Of a DNA stretch of 64,000 nucleotides, positions 1 through 8,699 are shown in pieces. A program made the translations under genes and the position numbers. The notes under the pieces are model-generated. The model made no database searches. It had not been told where the DNA came from and was given only the letters and a program-made list of their open reading frames with translations. Numbering within the stretch: the stretch's first letter is position 1; every line of letters starts with the position of its first letter. This DNA comes from Kosakonia oryzendophytica (lineage in GTDB: Bacteria; Pseudomonadota; Gammaproteobacteria; Enterobacterales; Enterobacteriaceae): contig NZ_FMAY01000009.1 of the NCBI RefSeq assembly GCF_900094925.1, positions 62,001-126,000 of the forward strand. The letters run 5' to 3'.

Positions 1-1
1 T

Positions 2-1126
2 GTGATCCTTATCGCCCTGTGTATGTGGTTACGCTTTGCCATTGGCAACTACTGGATCCTGCATAAGATGCCCGCGGCATTGCGCGAAGAATTCCTTGTA
101 CTGATGGAGGATCCGCAGATAAACCCGGCGCGTTTCCACGATATTGTGGACAGCTGGTGGGGACTCAGCTACTCCACACCGTCCATCGCTTCTGCCGACT
201 GGTTGATGGTTGGGGTGCTGGTGTTGGTGATGATCCCCTTTATTGTCTTTATGGGGCTAAAATATGCCCGCCCATTGTCCATTCAGTTTAGCCGTCTGCG
301 GGATGCCGCCGAAGAGGTGACGCAGGGGGAGTTTGGTCGCCAGGCCGAGCTGGTCAAGGATGCGCCTGCGGAAATGATCCGTTTTGCCAGCGATTTCAAC
401 GTGATGACACGGCAACTGGCGCGTTATGACCGGGAATTGCGCGCGTCGCACGTGGCGATGGCCCATGAAATTCGCTCGCCGTTGACCGCCGCCATCGGCC
501 GCTTACAGGGGATGCTTGATGGTGTTTTTGAACCCACGCCCCAGCAACTGGGGATGGTGATGAAGCAACTGCAACATCTCAGTCGTCTGACTGACGAACT
601 GCATTTACTGTCGCTGGCAGACGCGGGACAACTGACACTCAACCGACAGGTTTTCTCTCTGGATGAGCTGTTGCGTGAGCAGGCAGCCTGGTTGAAACCG
701 CAGGCCGACGACGCCGGGATCGGCGTTTCCATTGAGGGCGCACAACCCTGTCCTTATTACGGTGATGCGTTTCGCCTGGGGCAGGTTTTTACCATCCTGA
801 TGGAAAATGCGCTGCGCTACGGGCAACGGGGTGGGCGTCTCTCCATTCACCTACACCGCCAGCAGCAGGATTACCGGATTGATTTTTGCGATAACGGACC
901 CGGCGTGGAGGCCGATTTTCTACCGGTGATGTTTGATCGCTTTACGCGGGCGGAAACCTCCCGCGCACGGCATTCGGGCGGCAGCGGGCTGGGGTTATCC
1001 ATTGCCCGTGCGATATGCCTGGCGCATGGCGGGAGCATCAGCGCATCGTTACCCGCATCTGGCGGGTTGCAAATCAGCGTCATCCTCCCGGCGGCGTCGG
1101 CGCAGGAAGGAAAATCGTCGTCTTGA
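2..1126 (+). CDS. Two-component sensor histidine kinase, 5' end outside window
   Basis: This is the C-terminal 374 residues of an inner-membrane sensor kinase; the frame is open at the window edge, so the true start and first membrane segment lie upstream. Visible parts in order: a short periplasmic stretch, a hydrophobic membrane segment near residues 68-85, a HAMP-like linker, the phosphoacceptor H-box (AHEIRSPLTAA, about residue 153), the N-box (MENALRY), the G1 box (DNGPGV) and the G2 box (GGSGLGLSIA). All catalytic motifs are intact, so the kinase looks functional. It lies 78 nt before an RND adaptor and pump on the same strand, the arrangement seen for AdeS/BaeS-type kinases that control efflux genes. 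The partner response regulator is presumably just upstream. The signal sensed cannot be read from the sequence. Confidence 0.9.
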   Translation: MILIALCMWLRFAIGNYWILHKMPAALREEFLVLMEDPQINPARFHDIVDSWWGLSYSTPSIASADWLMVGVLVLVMIPFIVFMGLKYARPLSIQFSRLRDAAEEVTQGEFGRQAELVKDAPAEMIRFASDFNVMTRQLARYDRELRASHVAMAHEIRSPLTAAIGRLQGMLDGVFEPTPQQLGMVMKQLQHLSRLTDELHLLSLADAGQLTLNRQVFSLDELLREQAAWLKPQADDAGIGVSIEGAQPCPYYGDAFRLGQVFTILMENALRYGQRGGRLSIHLHRQQQDYRIDFCDNGPGVEADFLPVMFDRFTRAETSRARHSGGSGLGLSIARAICLAHGGSISASLPASGGLQISVILPAASAQEGKSSS

Positions 1127-1204
1127 TAAACTCTTGACGAAACATGCAGTGAATCTCGATTTAACTGGCATGAAATGGTGCTCTTTATGTGCCGGAGCGC
1201 CATC

Positions 1205-2365
1205 ATGCCAGAACAATTTACTGATTACTTTCGTCAGTGCCTGCACCACCTTTTCACTGCTGCACGCACCGTTTCACTCCTCTCCCTTCTTCCGCTCATT
1301 GCGTTGAGCATTGCTGTTCCGCTGCTGACAAGCTGTGGCGAAAAGTCAGCGGATAAACCCGCGCCGCCCCGGCCGGTGCGCTACGTGGTGGTTGCGCCGT
1401 CTGCGTTTGGACAAGCCGCCATGCGCACCGGAGAGATCCGCGCACATGATGAAACCACACTGGCTTTTCGTCTGGATGGCCGCATGGTCAGCCGCCTTGT
1501 TGATATTGGCGATCGCGTGCGGGCAGGCCAGGTCCTTGCGCGACAGGAAAGCACAACCGGGCAAAATCAGCTAACCAGCGCGAAAGCCGACCTGGAGGCG
1601 GCGAAAGCCTCAGAACAAGTGGCGGCCCTTAATCTGAGCCGGATGCAGAAGCTGATGCCCTCCGGCGCGATAGCGCGTACTCAGTTTGACAGTGCCCGCG
1701 CGGACTGGCTGACCGCCGCCTCGCGCCTGAAAAGTAGCCAGGCCGCTTTGCGGAACGCAGAGGACAACCTGGCATGGACGCAATTAACGTCGCCTGCTGA
1801 CGGGGTGATCACCGGCGTCAGTGCAGCGGCAGGTCAGGTAGTCAGCGCAGGTCAGACGGTTTTCACGCTAGCGACCAGCGATCGGCGTGATGTGGTGATT
1901 GATATTACCGATCCACAACGCTTGTCAGCAGACACCGCGACGCATTTTCCGGTTGCACTGCTGGCCGATCCGGCGGTGCAGACTACGGGGATTGTCCGTG
2001 ATATCAGCCCGCAGGCGGACCCGCAGACCCGGACATGGCGGGTCAGGTTAACGCTGCTAACCCCACCTGCAGCGATGGCGCTGGGTGCCAGCGTCACGGT
2101 AGCCATGCCCGCTGACCCCGGTTCCGATCATAACGGCGATACTTATGCTGTTCCGGCAACGGCGATCGCTCGTCTGGACAACCGTCCTGCCGTCTTTCTT
2201 ATTGATAACCACCAGCAGGTGCAGTTGCGCCCGGTGACGCTGGCGGGCTATACCGCGTCGTTAGCCATTATCGCCTCCGGGGTGGCACCAGGGGATAAAG
2301 TCGTGACCGCGGGCGTCAGCAAACTGCGTACCGGCGAAAAAGTGATCCCCGGAGAGCAACTATGA
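1205..2365 (+). CDS. RND efflux periplasmic adaptor (membrane fusion) lipoprotein
   Basis: This is a HlyD/AcrA-family adaptor of 386 residues that would link an inner-membrane RND pump to an outer-membrane channel. The start at 1205 is preferred because GGAG lies 7 nt upstream; the frame is open to 1175 without a good ribosome site. A hydrophobic segment ends in a lipobox (LTSC, Cys44), so the mature protein should be lipid-anchored. It then shows a biotinyl-lipoyl half-motif (DIGDRVRAGQVLAR), a coiled-coil hairpin rich in Ala, Lys and Glu, the second lipoyl half (SPADGVITGVSAAAGQVV), and beta-barrel and membrane-proximal domains. It overlaps the downstream pump gene by 4 nt (ATGA), indicating translational coupling. 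Specificity is unknown. Confidence 0.9.
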   Translation: MPEQFTDYFRQCLHHLFTAARTVSLLSLLPLIALSIAVPLLTSCGEKSADKPAPPRPVRYVVVAPSAFGQAAMRTGEIRAHDETTLAFRLDGRMVSRLVDIGDRVRAGQVLARQESTTGQNQLTSAKADLEAAKASEQVAALNLSRMQKLMPSGAIARTQFDSARADWLTAASRLKSSQAALRNAEDNLAWTQLTSPADGVITGVSAAAGQVVSAGQTVFTLATSDRRDVVIDITDPQRLSADTATHFPVALLADPAVQTTGIVRDISPQADPQTRTWRVRLTLLTPPAAMALGASVTVAMPADPGSDHNGDTYAVPATAIARLDNRPAVFLIDNHQQVQLRPVTLAGYTASLAIIASGVAPGDKVVTAGVSKLRTGEKVIPGEQL

Positions 2366-5300
2366 TGACGCTTCGTTCAAACAACGCCACGTTCAATCTC
2401 TCCGCGTGGGCGCTTGCGCACCAGCAACTGGTAAGCTTTTTTATGCTGGTGATTGTTGCCGCCGGTATCCTCTGTTACGAAAACCTGCCGCGTAATGAAG
2501 ATCCGGCATTTACCATCAAAACCGCCGTGGTGTCTGCGCAATGGCCTGGCGCGACCGTTGACGACACCACCCGGCTGGTGACAGATGTGCTGGAAAAAAA
2601 GCTGCAAGAGACGCCATGGCTTGACTATCTCGAAAGTGAAACTCGTGCCGGTAGTGCGGTTATCTATGTGAACCTGCGAGACGATACGCCACCGCAAAAC
2701 GTCGCCGATATCTGGTATCAAGTCCGTAAAAAAATGCAGGATGTGGCCTCGTCACTGCCGCAGGGCGCGCAGGGTCCATCCGTTAACGATGAGTTTGATG
2801 ACACATTCGGTACGCTGTATGGCTTTACCGCCGAAGGTTATACGCTCCGCGAGTTGCGCGATCGGCTGGAGGAGATCCGCCGCGATCTGATGTCGCTGAA
2901 AGATATCGGCAAGATCACGTTATTGGGCGAGCAGAATGAGCAGATTGTCATCGCTTTTTCGCCACGCCAACTGGCGGGTATGGGGCTGGACATCCAGCAG
3001 GTGAGCGATGCGTTAGCCGCGCAAAACGCCGTCGCACCTGCGGGAACGATACGCACCGAAAAGGATAATATGGCGTTGCGGGTTAGCGGGGCGTTGACAT
3101 CGGAAGAGAGCCTGCGTGCCGTGACCCTGCACATTCATAACCGCTATATCCCCCTGACGGATATCGCCACCGTGAGCAGACAACGTGCGGAACCGCCAGC
3201 GCCGGTCTTTCGTGTTAATGGGCAACCGGCGATGGGGCTGGCGATTTCTATGGCATCGACCGGCAACATACTTCGTTTCGGCCAGGCGCTGAATGCCAGA
3301 ATGGCGCAACTGAAAGCACAGTTGCCGCACGGTATCGAGATCGTCAAGGTGGCAGACCAGTCGGCGGTGGTCAGCGAGGCCGTTAGCGGCTTTGTTCGGG
3401 TGCTGGTGGAAGCGGTGCTGATTGTGCTGGCGGTGTCGTTTGTCTCTCTGGGAACCCGCGCGGGGCTGGTGGTGGCCGCCGCCATTCCGCTGGTACTGGC
3501 GATGACCTTTGTCGGGATGATGCTGGCGGGCATTGGCTTACAGCGCATTTCGTTGGGGGCACTGATCATTGCCCTCGGTCTGCTGGTTGATGATGCGATG
3601 ATCACGGTCGAGACGATGGTTGCCCGGCTGGAAGCGGGGGATACGCGTCAACAGGCGGCAACGCGAGCGTTCAACACAACCGCCTTTCCGATGTTGACGG
3701 GCACTTTGGTGATGATTGCCGGCTTTATTCCGGTCGGTTTTGCCGCATCGAGCGCCGGCGAGTACTGCTATTCCCTGTTTGCGGTGGTACTGATTGCGCT
3801 GCTTTGCTCGTGGGTGGTCGCGGTGCTTTTTTCCCCCCTGACCGGTGCGTGGCTGCTGCCTGTTCGCTTACCGGCGCATAGTGGTGAGGCGGGAAAACTG
3901 GCCCGCCTGTACCGGCGGTTACTGCATCTGGCGCTGCGTCATCGGCTGGCGACAATCGGGGCGGCACTGCTGGCGCTGGCGCTGTCCGTGGTGGGTGTAA
4001 CGCATATGCAGGGTGAGTTTTTCCCGGCTTCCGACCGTCCCGAGTTGCTGGTGAGCCTCTCTCTTCCCGCCAACGCATCACAGACAGAAACAGAAAAACA
4101 GGTCGAGCGCCTGGAAAAGTCTTTGATGGGCAATGACAACATCGATCACTTCAGTGCATACGTGGGCTCCGGCGCGGTACGTTTCTATCTCCCCATGGAC
4201 GTGCTGCGGGAAAACGAAAACACTGCGCAACTGGTGGTGGTGGCCAAAGACCTGGCGGCGCGGGATCGCTTACGTGAACAACTGTCGACGCTGCTGGACA
4301 GGCACTTTAGTGATATCACCACGCGTGTGTCACCGTTAGAGCTCGGTCCGCCAGTGGGCTGGCCGGTAAAATACCGGGTAAGCGGGCCGGACTATGCGCA
4401 GGTGCAGCGCTATGCCCACCGTCTGGCAGCGGTGGTGGGTGAATCGCCGCTGGCGCGGGAGGTCAATCTCACGGCGGGCGAGCCAGAAAGGGTGATCACC
4501 GTGCAGGTGAATCAAACCGCGGCACGTGCAGCGGGCGTCTCATCCGAAAGCATTGCGCAGATGTTAAACACCGTCTGGTCCGGCTCGACCGTCACCACGG
4601 TACGGGATCAGGATCGCCTGGTGGATGTGGTGCTGCGCGGCAACGATCGTGAGCGGTTGGATATGGGCACATTATCGACGTTAATGCTGTCCGGGACGAA
4701 TGGCGCCAAAATTCCCCTGAGCGAAGTGGCCACGCTGGTTTGGGGGGTGGAAGATCCGGTTATCTGGCGGCGACAGCGGTTACCGTTTATTACGGTGCAA
4801 ACCGACCTCGCACCGGGAATGCGCGCCGATGCTGTGTCGGCAGGGCTGCGCCCGGCAGTGGATGCGCTGCGCGCGCAATTACCCGCCGGGTACACGATTG
4901 AAGAGGGGGGCGCGGTGGCGGAGTCGGATAAAGGCAACCGATCGGTCTATGCGGTACTGCCCGTGACACTTATCGTGATGTTGCTGCTGTTAATGATCCA
5001 GTTGCAGCGTTTTTCCCGCATGCTGCTGGCGTTGTTGATGGCCCCTTTTGGCCTGCCGGGCATTGTACTGGCGATGTTGCCAACGGGGACGCCAATGGGG
5101 TTTGTCGCCTTGTTGGGCGTGATTGCGCTGGCGGGCATGATCATCCGCAACGCAGTGATCCTGATAAGTGAAGTCGACAGCAATGTGCAGCAGGGCATGG
5201 CGAATGATGCGGCGATCATCGCGGCGGCGGAACACCGTGCGCGGCCGATTATGCTTACCGCTTGCGCAGCTATTCTGGGGATGATCCCCATTTCGCACCA

Positions 5301-5418
5301 GGTGTTCTGGGGGCCAATGGCCTTTGCCATTATCGGTGGGCTGATGGTGGCAACACTGGTGACGCTTACGGTGTTACCCGCGGCCTTCAGCTTACTGCTG
5401 ACAGGTAAGCGGCGATAA
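2362..5418 (+). CDS. RND-family efflux permease
   Basis: This 1018-residue protein is an inner-membrane proton-driven pump of the AcrB/HAE type. It has the usual layout: one N-terminal membrane helix, a large periplasmic loop, six helices, a second periplasmic loop and the final helices. The paired acidic residues of the proton relay are visible in the fourth helix (GLLVDDAMITVETM, near residues 410-420). The length is normal for the family. It is translationally coupled to the adaptor gene and, with it, follows a sensor kinase gene. No outer-membrane channel gene follows; the pair probably uses a TolC-type protein encoded elsewhere. Sequence features resemble the less-studied branch of HAE pumps rather than AcrB itself, so the substrate range is open. 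Confidence 0.92.
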   Translation: MMTLRSNNATFNLSAWALAHQQLVSFFMLVIVAAGILCYENLPRNEDPAFTIKTAVVSAQWPGATVDDTTRLVTDVLEKKLQETPWLDYLESETRAGSAVIYVNLRDDTPPQNVADIWYQVRKKMQDVASSLPQGAQGPSVNDEFDDTFGTLYGFTAEGYTLRELRDRLEEIRRDLMSLKDIGKITLLGEQNEQIVIAFSPRQLAGMGLDIQQVSDALAAQNAVAPAGTIRTEKDNMALRVSGALTSEESLRAVTLHIHNRYIPLTDIATVSRQRAEPPAPVFRVNGQPAMGLAISMASTGNILRFGQALNARMAQLKAQLPHGIEIVKVADQSAVVSEAVSGFVRVLVEAVLIVLAVSFVSLGTRAGLVVAAAIPLVLAMTFVGMMLAGIGLQRISLGALIIALGLLVDDAMITVETMVARLEAGDTRQQAATRAFNTTAFPMLTGTLVMIAGFIPVGFAASSAGEYCYSLFAVVLIALLCSWVVAVLFSPLTGAWLLPVRLPAHSGEAGKLARLYRRLLHLALRHRLATIGAALLALALSVVGVTHMQGEFFPASDRPELLVSLSLPANASQTETEKQVERLEKSLMGNDNIDHFSAYVGSGAVRFYLPMDVLRENENTAQLVVVAKDLAARDRLREQLSTLLDRHFSDITTRVSPLELGPPVGWPVKYRVSGPDYAQVQRYAHRLAAVVGESPLAREVNLTAGEPERVITVQVNQTAARAAGVSSESIAQMLNTVWSGSTVTTVRDQDRLVDVVLRGNDRERLDMGTLSTLMLSGTNGAKIPLSEVATLVWGVEDPVIWRRQRLPFITVQTDLAPGMRADAVSAGLRPAVDALRAQLPAGYTIEEGGAVAESDKGNRSVYAVLPVTLIVMLLLLMIQLQRFSRMLLALLMAPFGLPGIVLAMLPTGTPMGFVALLGVIALAGMIIRNAVILISEVDSNVQQGMANDAAIIAAAEHRARPIMLTACAAILGMIPISHQVFWGPMAFAIIGGLMVATLVTLTVLPAAFSLLLTGKRR

Positions 5419-5422
5419 AGGC

Positions 5423-5453
5423 CGAATCAGGATCGTCAGCCGATCCTGATTCG
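5423..5453. terminator. Hairpin between convergent genes
   Basis: A perfect 13-bp inverted repeat (CGAATCAGGATCG, 5-nt loop, CGATCCTGATTCG) sits between the stop codons of the RND pump (+) and the unknown operon (-). There is no long T-run on either side, so it may work as a weak bidirectional terminator or as a 3'-end stabiliser. Confidence 0.6.
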
Positions 5454-5476
5454 CCGCAAACATAACAGCAGCGCTA

Positions 5477-6904
5477 TCAGGGCACGTAGATCACTTCAAA
5501 CGTGGTTTGTTGGTCAGGGAGATCTTTCCTGCCGCCGCTAACGTAATAAATTTGCATATCGTAGTGATAAACCAGTTTGCTGGAGGGGTTGAGGATCTGT
5601 TCCAGCACCGACACCTTCACATCCACTTTCTGGCTGGTGTGATCTTTATCGAGTTCGATCGTTTGCCCGCCTACGCTTATCAGAATGCGGGAAATGGGTT
5701 TCGGACCGTAGGGATCAAAGGCATCTTTATCGCTTTTGAATTCCAACGTTTTGGTGATATCGACCGGTGCAGACTGCTTAATAAATGTCCGCGGGGTATT
5801 TTTGTATTTCGCGTCGAGCGCTAACTGCACCGGGATGTTTTCCGGGTCAAATCCCACCAGTTCCACCTTGAGGAAACCTTTAAGCAGCAGGCTTTGCTGT
5901 GCCGTGTCGAACAACGCATCCCAAATCTGTCCGAATTGTGATGACGGCAAGGTGAAAGCATCAACGATGCCGCTTTGCAGGTCGATCAGCGCGTTTTTCT
6001 CTTCTGTCATGCCTGCCGGCAACGAAAGCCGTAGGGTTAAGGCATGGGCGTTAGCCAGCGGAAACAGTTGTCCTTGTGGTTGTGCATAGTGATCGTGAAA
6101 CACCGTTTGGGCGTTGGCAATGCGCGCCTGATTGACCTGCGGCAGGATAAAATAATCAAACGTCACGTTGATCTGATCCAGCGATGTCGCATGTTCCGGT
6201 GCGCTGAACGAGATGGATAACATTGGCTTATTATCGTTCTCAGCATCGGTTGCCAGCGCAAATCGGTCCGGAAGGTAAAAAAGATATTCCGGGTGGACAT
6301 AGTCCTGGAAATAGTGATCGTTGTGCGTGTTGAACGGAATGTTCAGTAGCGTGAGTTGCCGCACGGGCGGCGGGGGTAAGAGACCCTGATAGATGTAGGG
6401 ATAGTAGGTCTGAGAGAAGTAAAACACCGTTGGTACGGTGACGGTGTTCAGGAGTCCCTCGTGGGTTTTAAGGGCCACCACCAACGTGGTTTGCGAATCA
6501 TAGCTGTCCAGCGCCCGCAGTAAGGCATCCCGCTCGCTCGGCAGCGACAGCAGCAGCCGCGCCTGATATCTATTGCCGCCGGAAGGCTTGGTTTCCACCT
6601 GTTGAAAGCGCATCTCGGTTTCATCACCGAATGTTGAGAAACTCAGTACCACATCAGGAAGGGTCGATACGGCCTGATTGAGATCGAAATCAAGGGTCAT
6701 TATCCAGCCCGTCTCTTTTTTGGCGGTCGTGATTTGATAGCGAATTTCGCCCGATACAATTTCGGTGCTCACCGCCGCCGTCAGATCGGTGGGTAGCGCG
6801 CGCAGAGCGCGTAACTGCGGTTTCGCGACACCCGGAAACTGTTGCGCCGCATTCGCCAGGATAACCCTGTTGAGGGTGACCAGATCAGTGAGGAAGGTGT
6901 TCAT
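5477..6904 (-). CDS. Uncharacterised beta-rich protein, last gene of the 14-kb operon
   Basis: I do not recognise this 475-residue protein. It has no signal peptide and no membrane segment. A helical first 45 residues are followed by alternating strands typical of a large beta protein. The C-terminal ~90 residues look like the C-terminal module of the product of 8699-10369: a strand carrying an x-YY-x-x-x-G-K/R pattern (IYYVSGGRK here, TYYLLNGKT there) close to the end. This suggests shared ancestry with the other operon proteins even though the N-terminus differs. The start codon at 6904 overlaps the upstream gene by 20 nt and has AAGGA 6 nt upstream. It is the final gene of the operon and is followed by the hairpin at 5423-5453. 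Confidence 0.8.
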   Translation of the reverse strand: MNTFLTDLVTLNRVILANAAQQFPGVAKPQLRALRALPTDLTAAVSTEIVSGEIRYQITTAKKETGWIMTLDFDLNQAVSTLPDVVLSFSTFGDETEMRFQQVETKPSGGNRYQARLLLSLPSERDALLRALDSYDSQTTLVVALKTHEGLLNTVTVPTVFYFSQTYYPYIYQGLLPPPPVRQLTLLNIPFNTHNDHYFQDYVHPEYLFYLPDRFALATDAENDNKPMLSISFSAPEHATSLDQINVTFDYFILPQVNQARIANAQTVFHDHYAQPQGQLFPLANAHALTLRLSLPAGMTEEKNALIDLQSGIVDAFTLPSSQFGQIWDALFDTAQQSLLLKGFLKVELVGFDPENIPVQLALDAKYKNTPRTFIKQSAPVDITKTLEFKSDKDAFDPYGPKPISRILISVGGQTIELDKDHTSQKVDVKVSVLEQILNPSSKLVYHYDMQIYYVSGGRKDLPDQQTTFEVIYVP

Positions 6905-8699
6905 AGGTATCCTTGATGGGATGTGAAAGGGCTAATTGCCGGAAAGCATTCAGTTCGGTGGAGGTCCAGAGATACTGCCCGTCATGGCGGCGATACAGCG
7001 GTATTTCCGTCTGGCTGGCGGGAAGTCGCCATTTCTCTAACGCTGCGATAAACGGCGTCAGATGCGTAATGCCGCAACGTGCGGCGTAGTGCAACGTGGC
7101 CAGCCATTCGTTGGGATGCGCGTAATAAGGGATCAGTTGATTGATGCGATCGTACTGGTTTTCACTCCATGCCAGCGCGTTGTCGAACTGGGTGAGGATA
7201 CGGGCGAACGCCGGGATCACGCGGTTCTGCGCTTTGCTCACACACGCGATTAAAATCAACGCATTGGTATTGACGCAGCAATCGACCTGCGCCAGCACAG
7301 TCGGCTCTTTCATCCAGGTATAAAAGGCAAGGCACTCCGCCCACTGACATTGCGGTTCTGCCTGACGACGATCCACCCGCTGGATCTGGTAGGCACTCAG
7401 CGTCGCCAGCGTATTCACGACCTCATCCAGTGAAATACGGCCAAACTTATACAGCAACTCGGTGATGATCGCCGTGTCGTCGACGTCGGGTGGCAGGGTA
7501 TCGCCCCGCATCCAGACCGGGTGCGCATCCCCAGGCCAGAAGCGATAATGCGCAGGCTGGCATGCGCAGGCGGCGATAAAATCGAGCGCTTTTTCAATGT
7601 AGGGCGCGGTTTCAGCGGTATATTCCAGTGTGCGCAGCACCTGTGCAGTAACAAAGGCGTTTTCATCCCGATGCCAGCGGCCATCCGGCGTGCGCACATA
7701 CGAAGGAAAAGCCCCGCTCGCGGTCTGCCGTTGCAATAAACAACCCAGCGGCGTGGAAGGCGGCGGCGAGGGGGCAACCTTTATCGCCACCTCGGTAAAG
7801 CGATCGTTCTGCGGACTGAATGTGCAACTGATGGCGCAGCGGCCTTGCATATCGACGGAGAGACCGAGCACGTTGAACTGTAGCGGTATGCGCTTATCCA
7901 GCAACGATTGCAGCAACGGCATGGCGCACGCCTGCTGTGCCAGCAGGTGGTTGAGTGCATCGGGAACACGCGCGTTACTGCCAAAAAAACGCGGCGCGAT
8001 GGTGAAAACGGTGAAACTCTCCAACTGGTGTTGCTGGTAAACCACGCTGAAGCCGTAGGTGGTATACGGGAAATGCCCGTCACTTTGCGTTTGCGCCCGT
8101 GCTGCCTCCAGAAGCGGCATCAGCGCTGGCAGGGCGGTGTCACAGGCAAACAACGCGGCAACCGCAACCATATCGTCGTGGGTGATTTCCGCGCTGTGCC
8201 ACTGGAAATAGAACTCAACCGGTGAGTCGGCCTGATCGGGATAGTGGCCGACCATCAGCAGTTGCAGACCTGCTTCCGCCAGTTGCGCGGTGCTGTAGGG
8301 CATGCCCTTGTGAGTCCACTGCGCCGGGCAGTCGCCGCCAGTGGGCACTTCGCTATAGATCTTGGTGCGCACGCCTTGCGGGGTGTATTTGCGTCCTTGC
8401 CAGTGACCAAAGCGCAGACCGTCATCGCATGCGCAGTGGAACTGCGGCAATTGCGTATCAAATGTACCCGCCAGACCCTGAGGCCTGGCGGTTGAGGTGG
8501 TAAATTCAAGCGGGCAGCCGTTCCACGCCAGCAGGCTGGTATTAAATGCCGCAGAGAGATAGCCCGACGCCAGCCGGGGTGCCAGAAAACGGGCAACATC
8601 AGCCCGTAATGCGTCAGCGAGCCACGGGGCTTGCTGGCATAACCCCTCTACCAGCGCATCCAACGCCGCAGGTCGTACGGAAGTGATGCCCGTCACCAT
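6885..8699 (-). CDS. Two-part protein with alpha/alpha-toroid, terpene-cyclase-like C-terminal half
   Basis: This 604-residue protein stands apart from its neighbours. The C-terminal half (about residues 320-600) is built of helical hairpins with recurring Asp/Asn-rich turns: HRDENAFVTAQVL, then PDVDDTAIITELL, then DCCVNTNALILIA. This is the repeat style of prenyltransferase/squalene-cyclase alpha/alpha barrels. Residues 405-410 read DVDDTA, matching the DxDD(T/S)A acid motif of class II terpene cyclases. A preceding GAFPSYV segment also fits that fold. The N-terminal ~290 residues show repeated strand-strand-helix units, compatible with but not proof of a PT-barrel (ABBA) domain. The start overlaps the stop of the upstream gene (ATGA). 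No signal peptide is seen. Whether it is an enzyme or a binding scaffold is unknown. The fold call is moderate; any catalytic activity is speculative. Confidence 0.75.
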   Translation of the reverse strand: MVTGITSVRPAALDALVEGLCQQAPWLADALRADVARFLAPRLASGYLSAAFNTSLLAWNGCPLEFTTSTARPQGLAGTFDTQLPQFHCACDDGLRFGHWQGRKYTPQGVRTKIYSEVPTGGDCPAQWTHKGMPYSTAQLAEAGLQLLMVGHYPDQADSPVEFYFQWHSAEITHDDMVAVAALFACDTALPALMPLLEAARAQTQSDGHFPYTTYGFSVVYQQHQLESFTVFTIAPRFFGSNARVPDALNHLLAQQACAMPLLQSLLDKRIPLQFNVLGLSVDMQGRCAISCTFSPQNDRFTEVAIKVAPSPPPSTPLGCLLQRQTASGAFPSYVRTPDGRWHRDENAFVTAQVLRTLEYTAETAPYIEKALDFIAACACQPAHYRFWPGDAHPVWMRGDTLPPDVDDTAIITELLYKFGRISLDEVVNTLATLSAYQIQRVDRRQAEPQCQWAECLAFYTWMKEPTVLAQVDCCVNTNALILIACVSKAQNRVIPAFARILTQFDNALAWSENQYDRINQLIPYYAHPNEWLATLHYAARCGITHLTPFIAALEKWRLPASQTEIPLYRRHDGQYLWTSTELNAFRQLALSHPIKDTYEHLPH

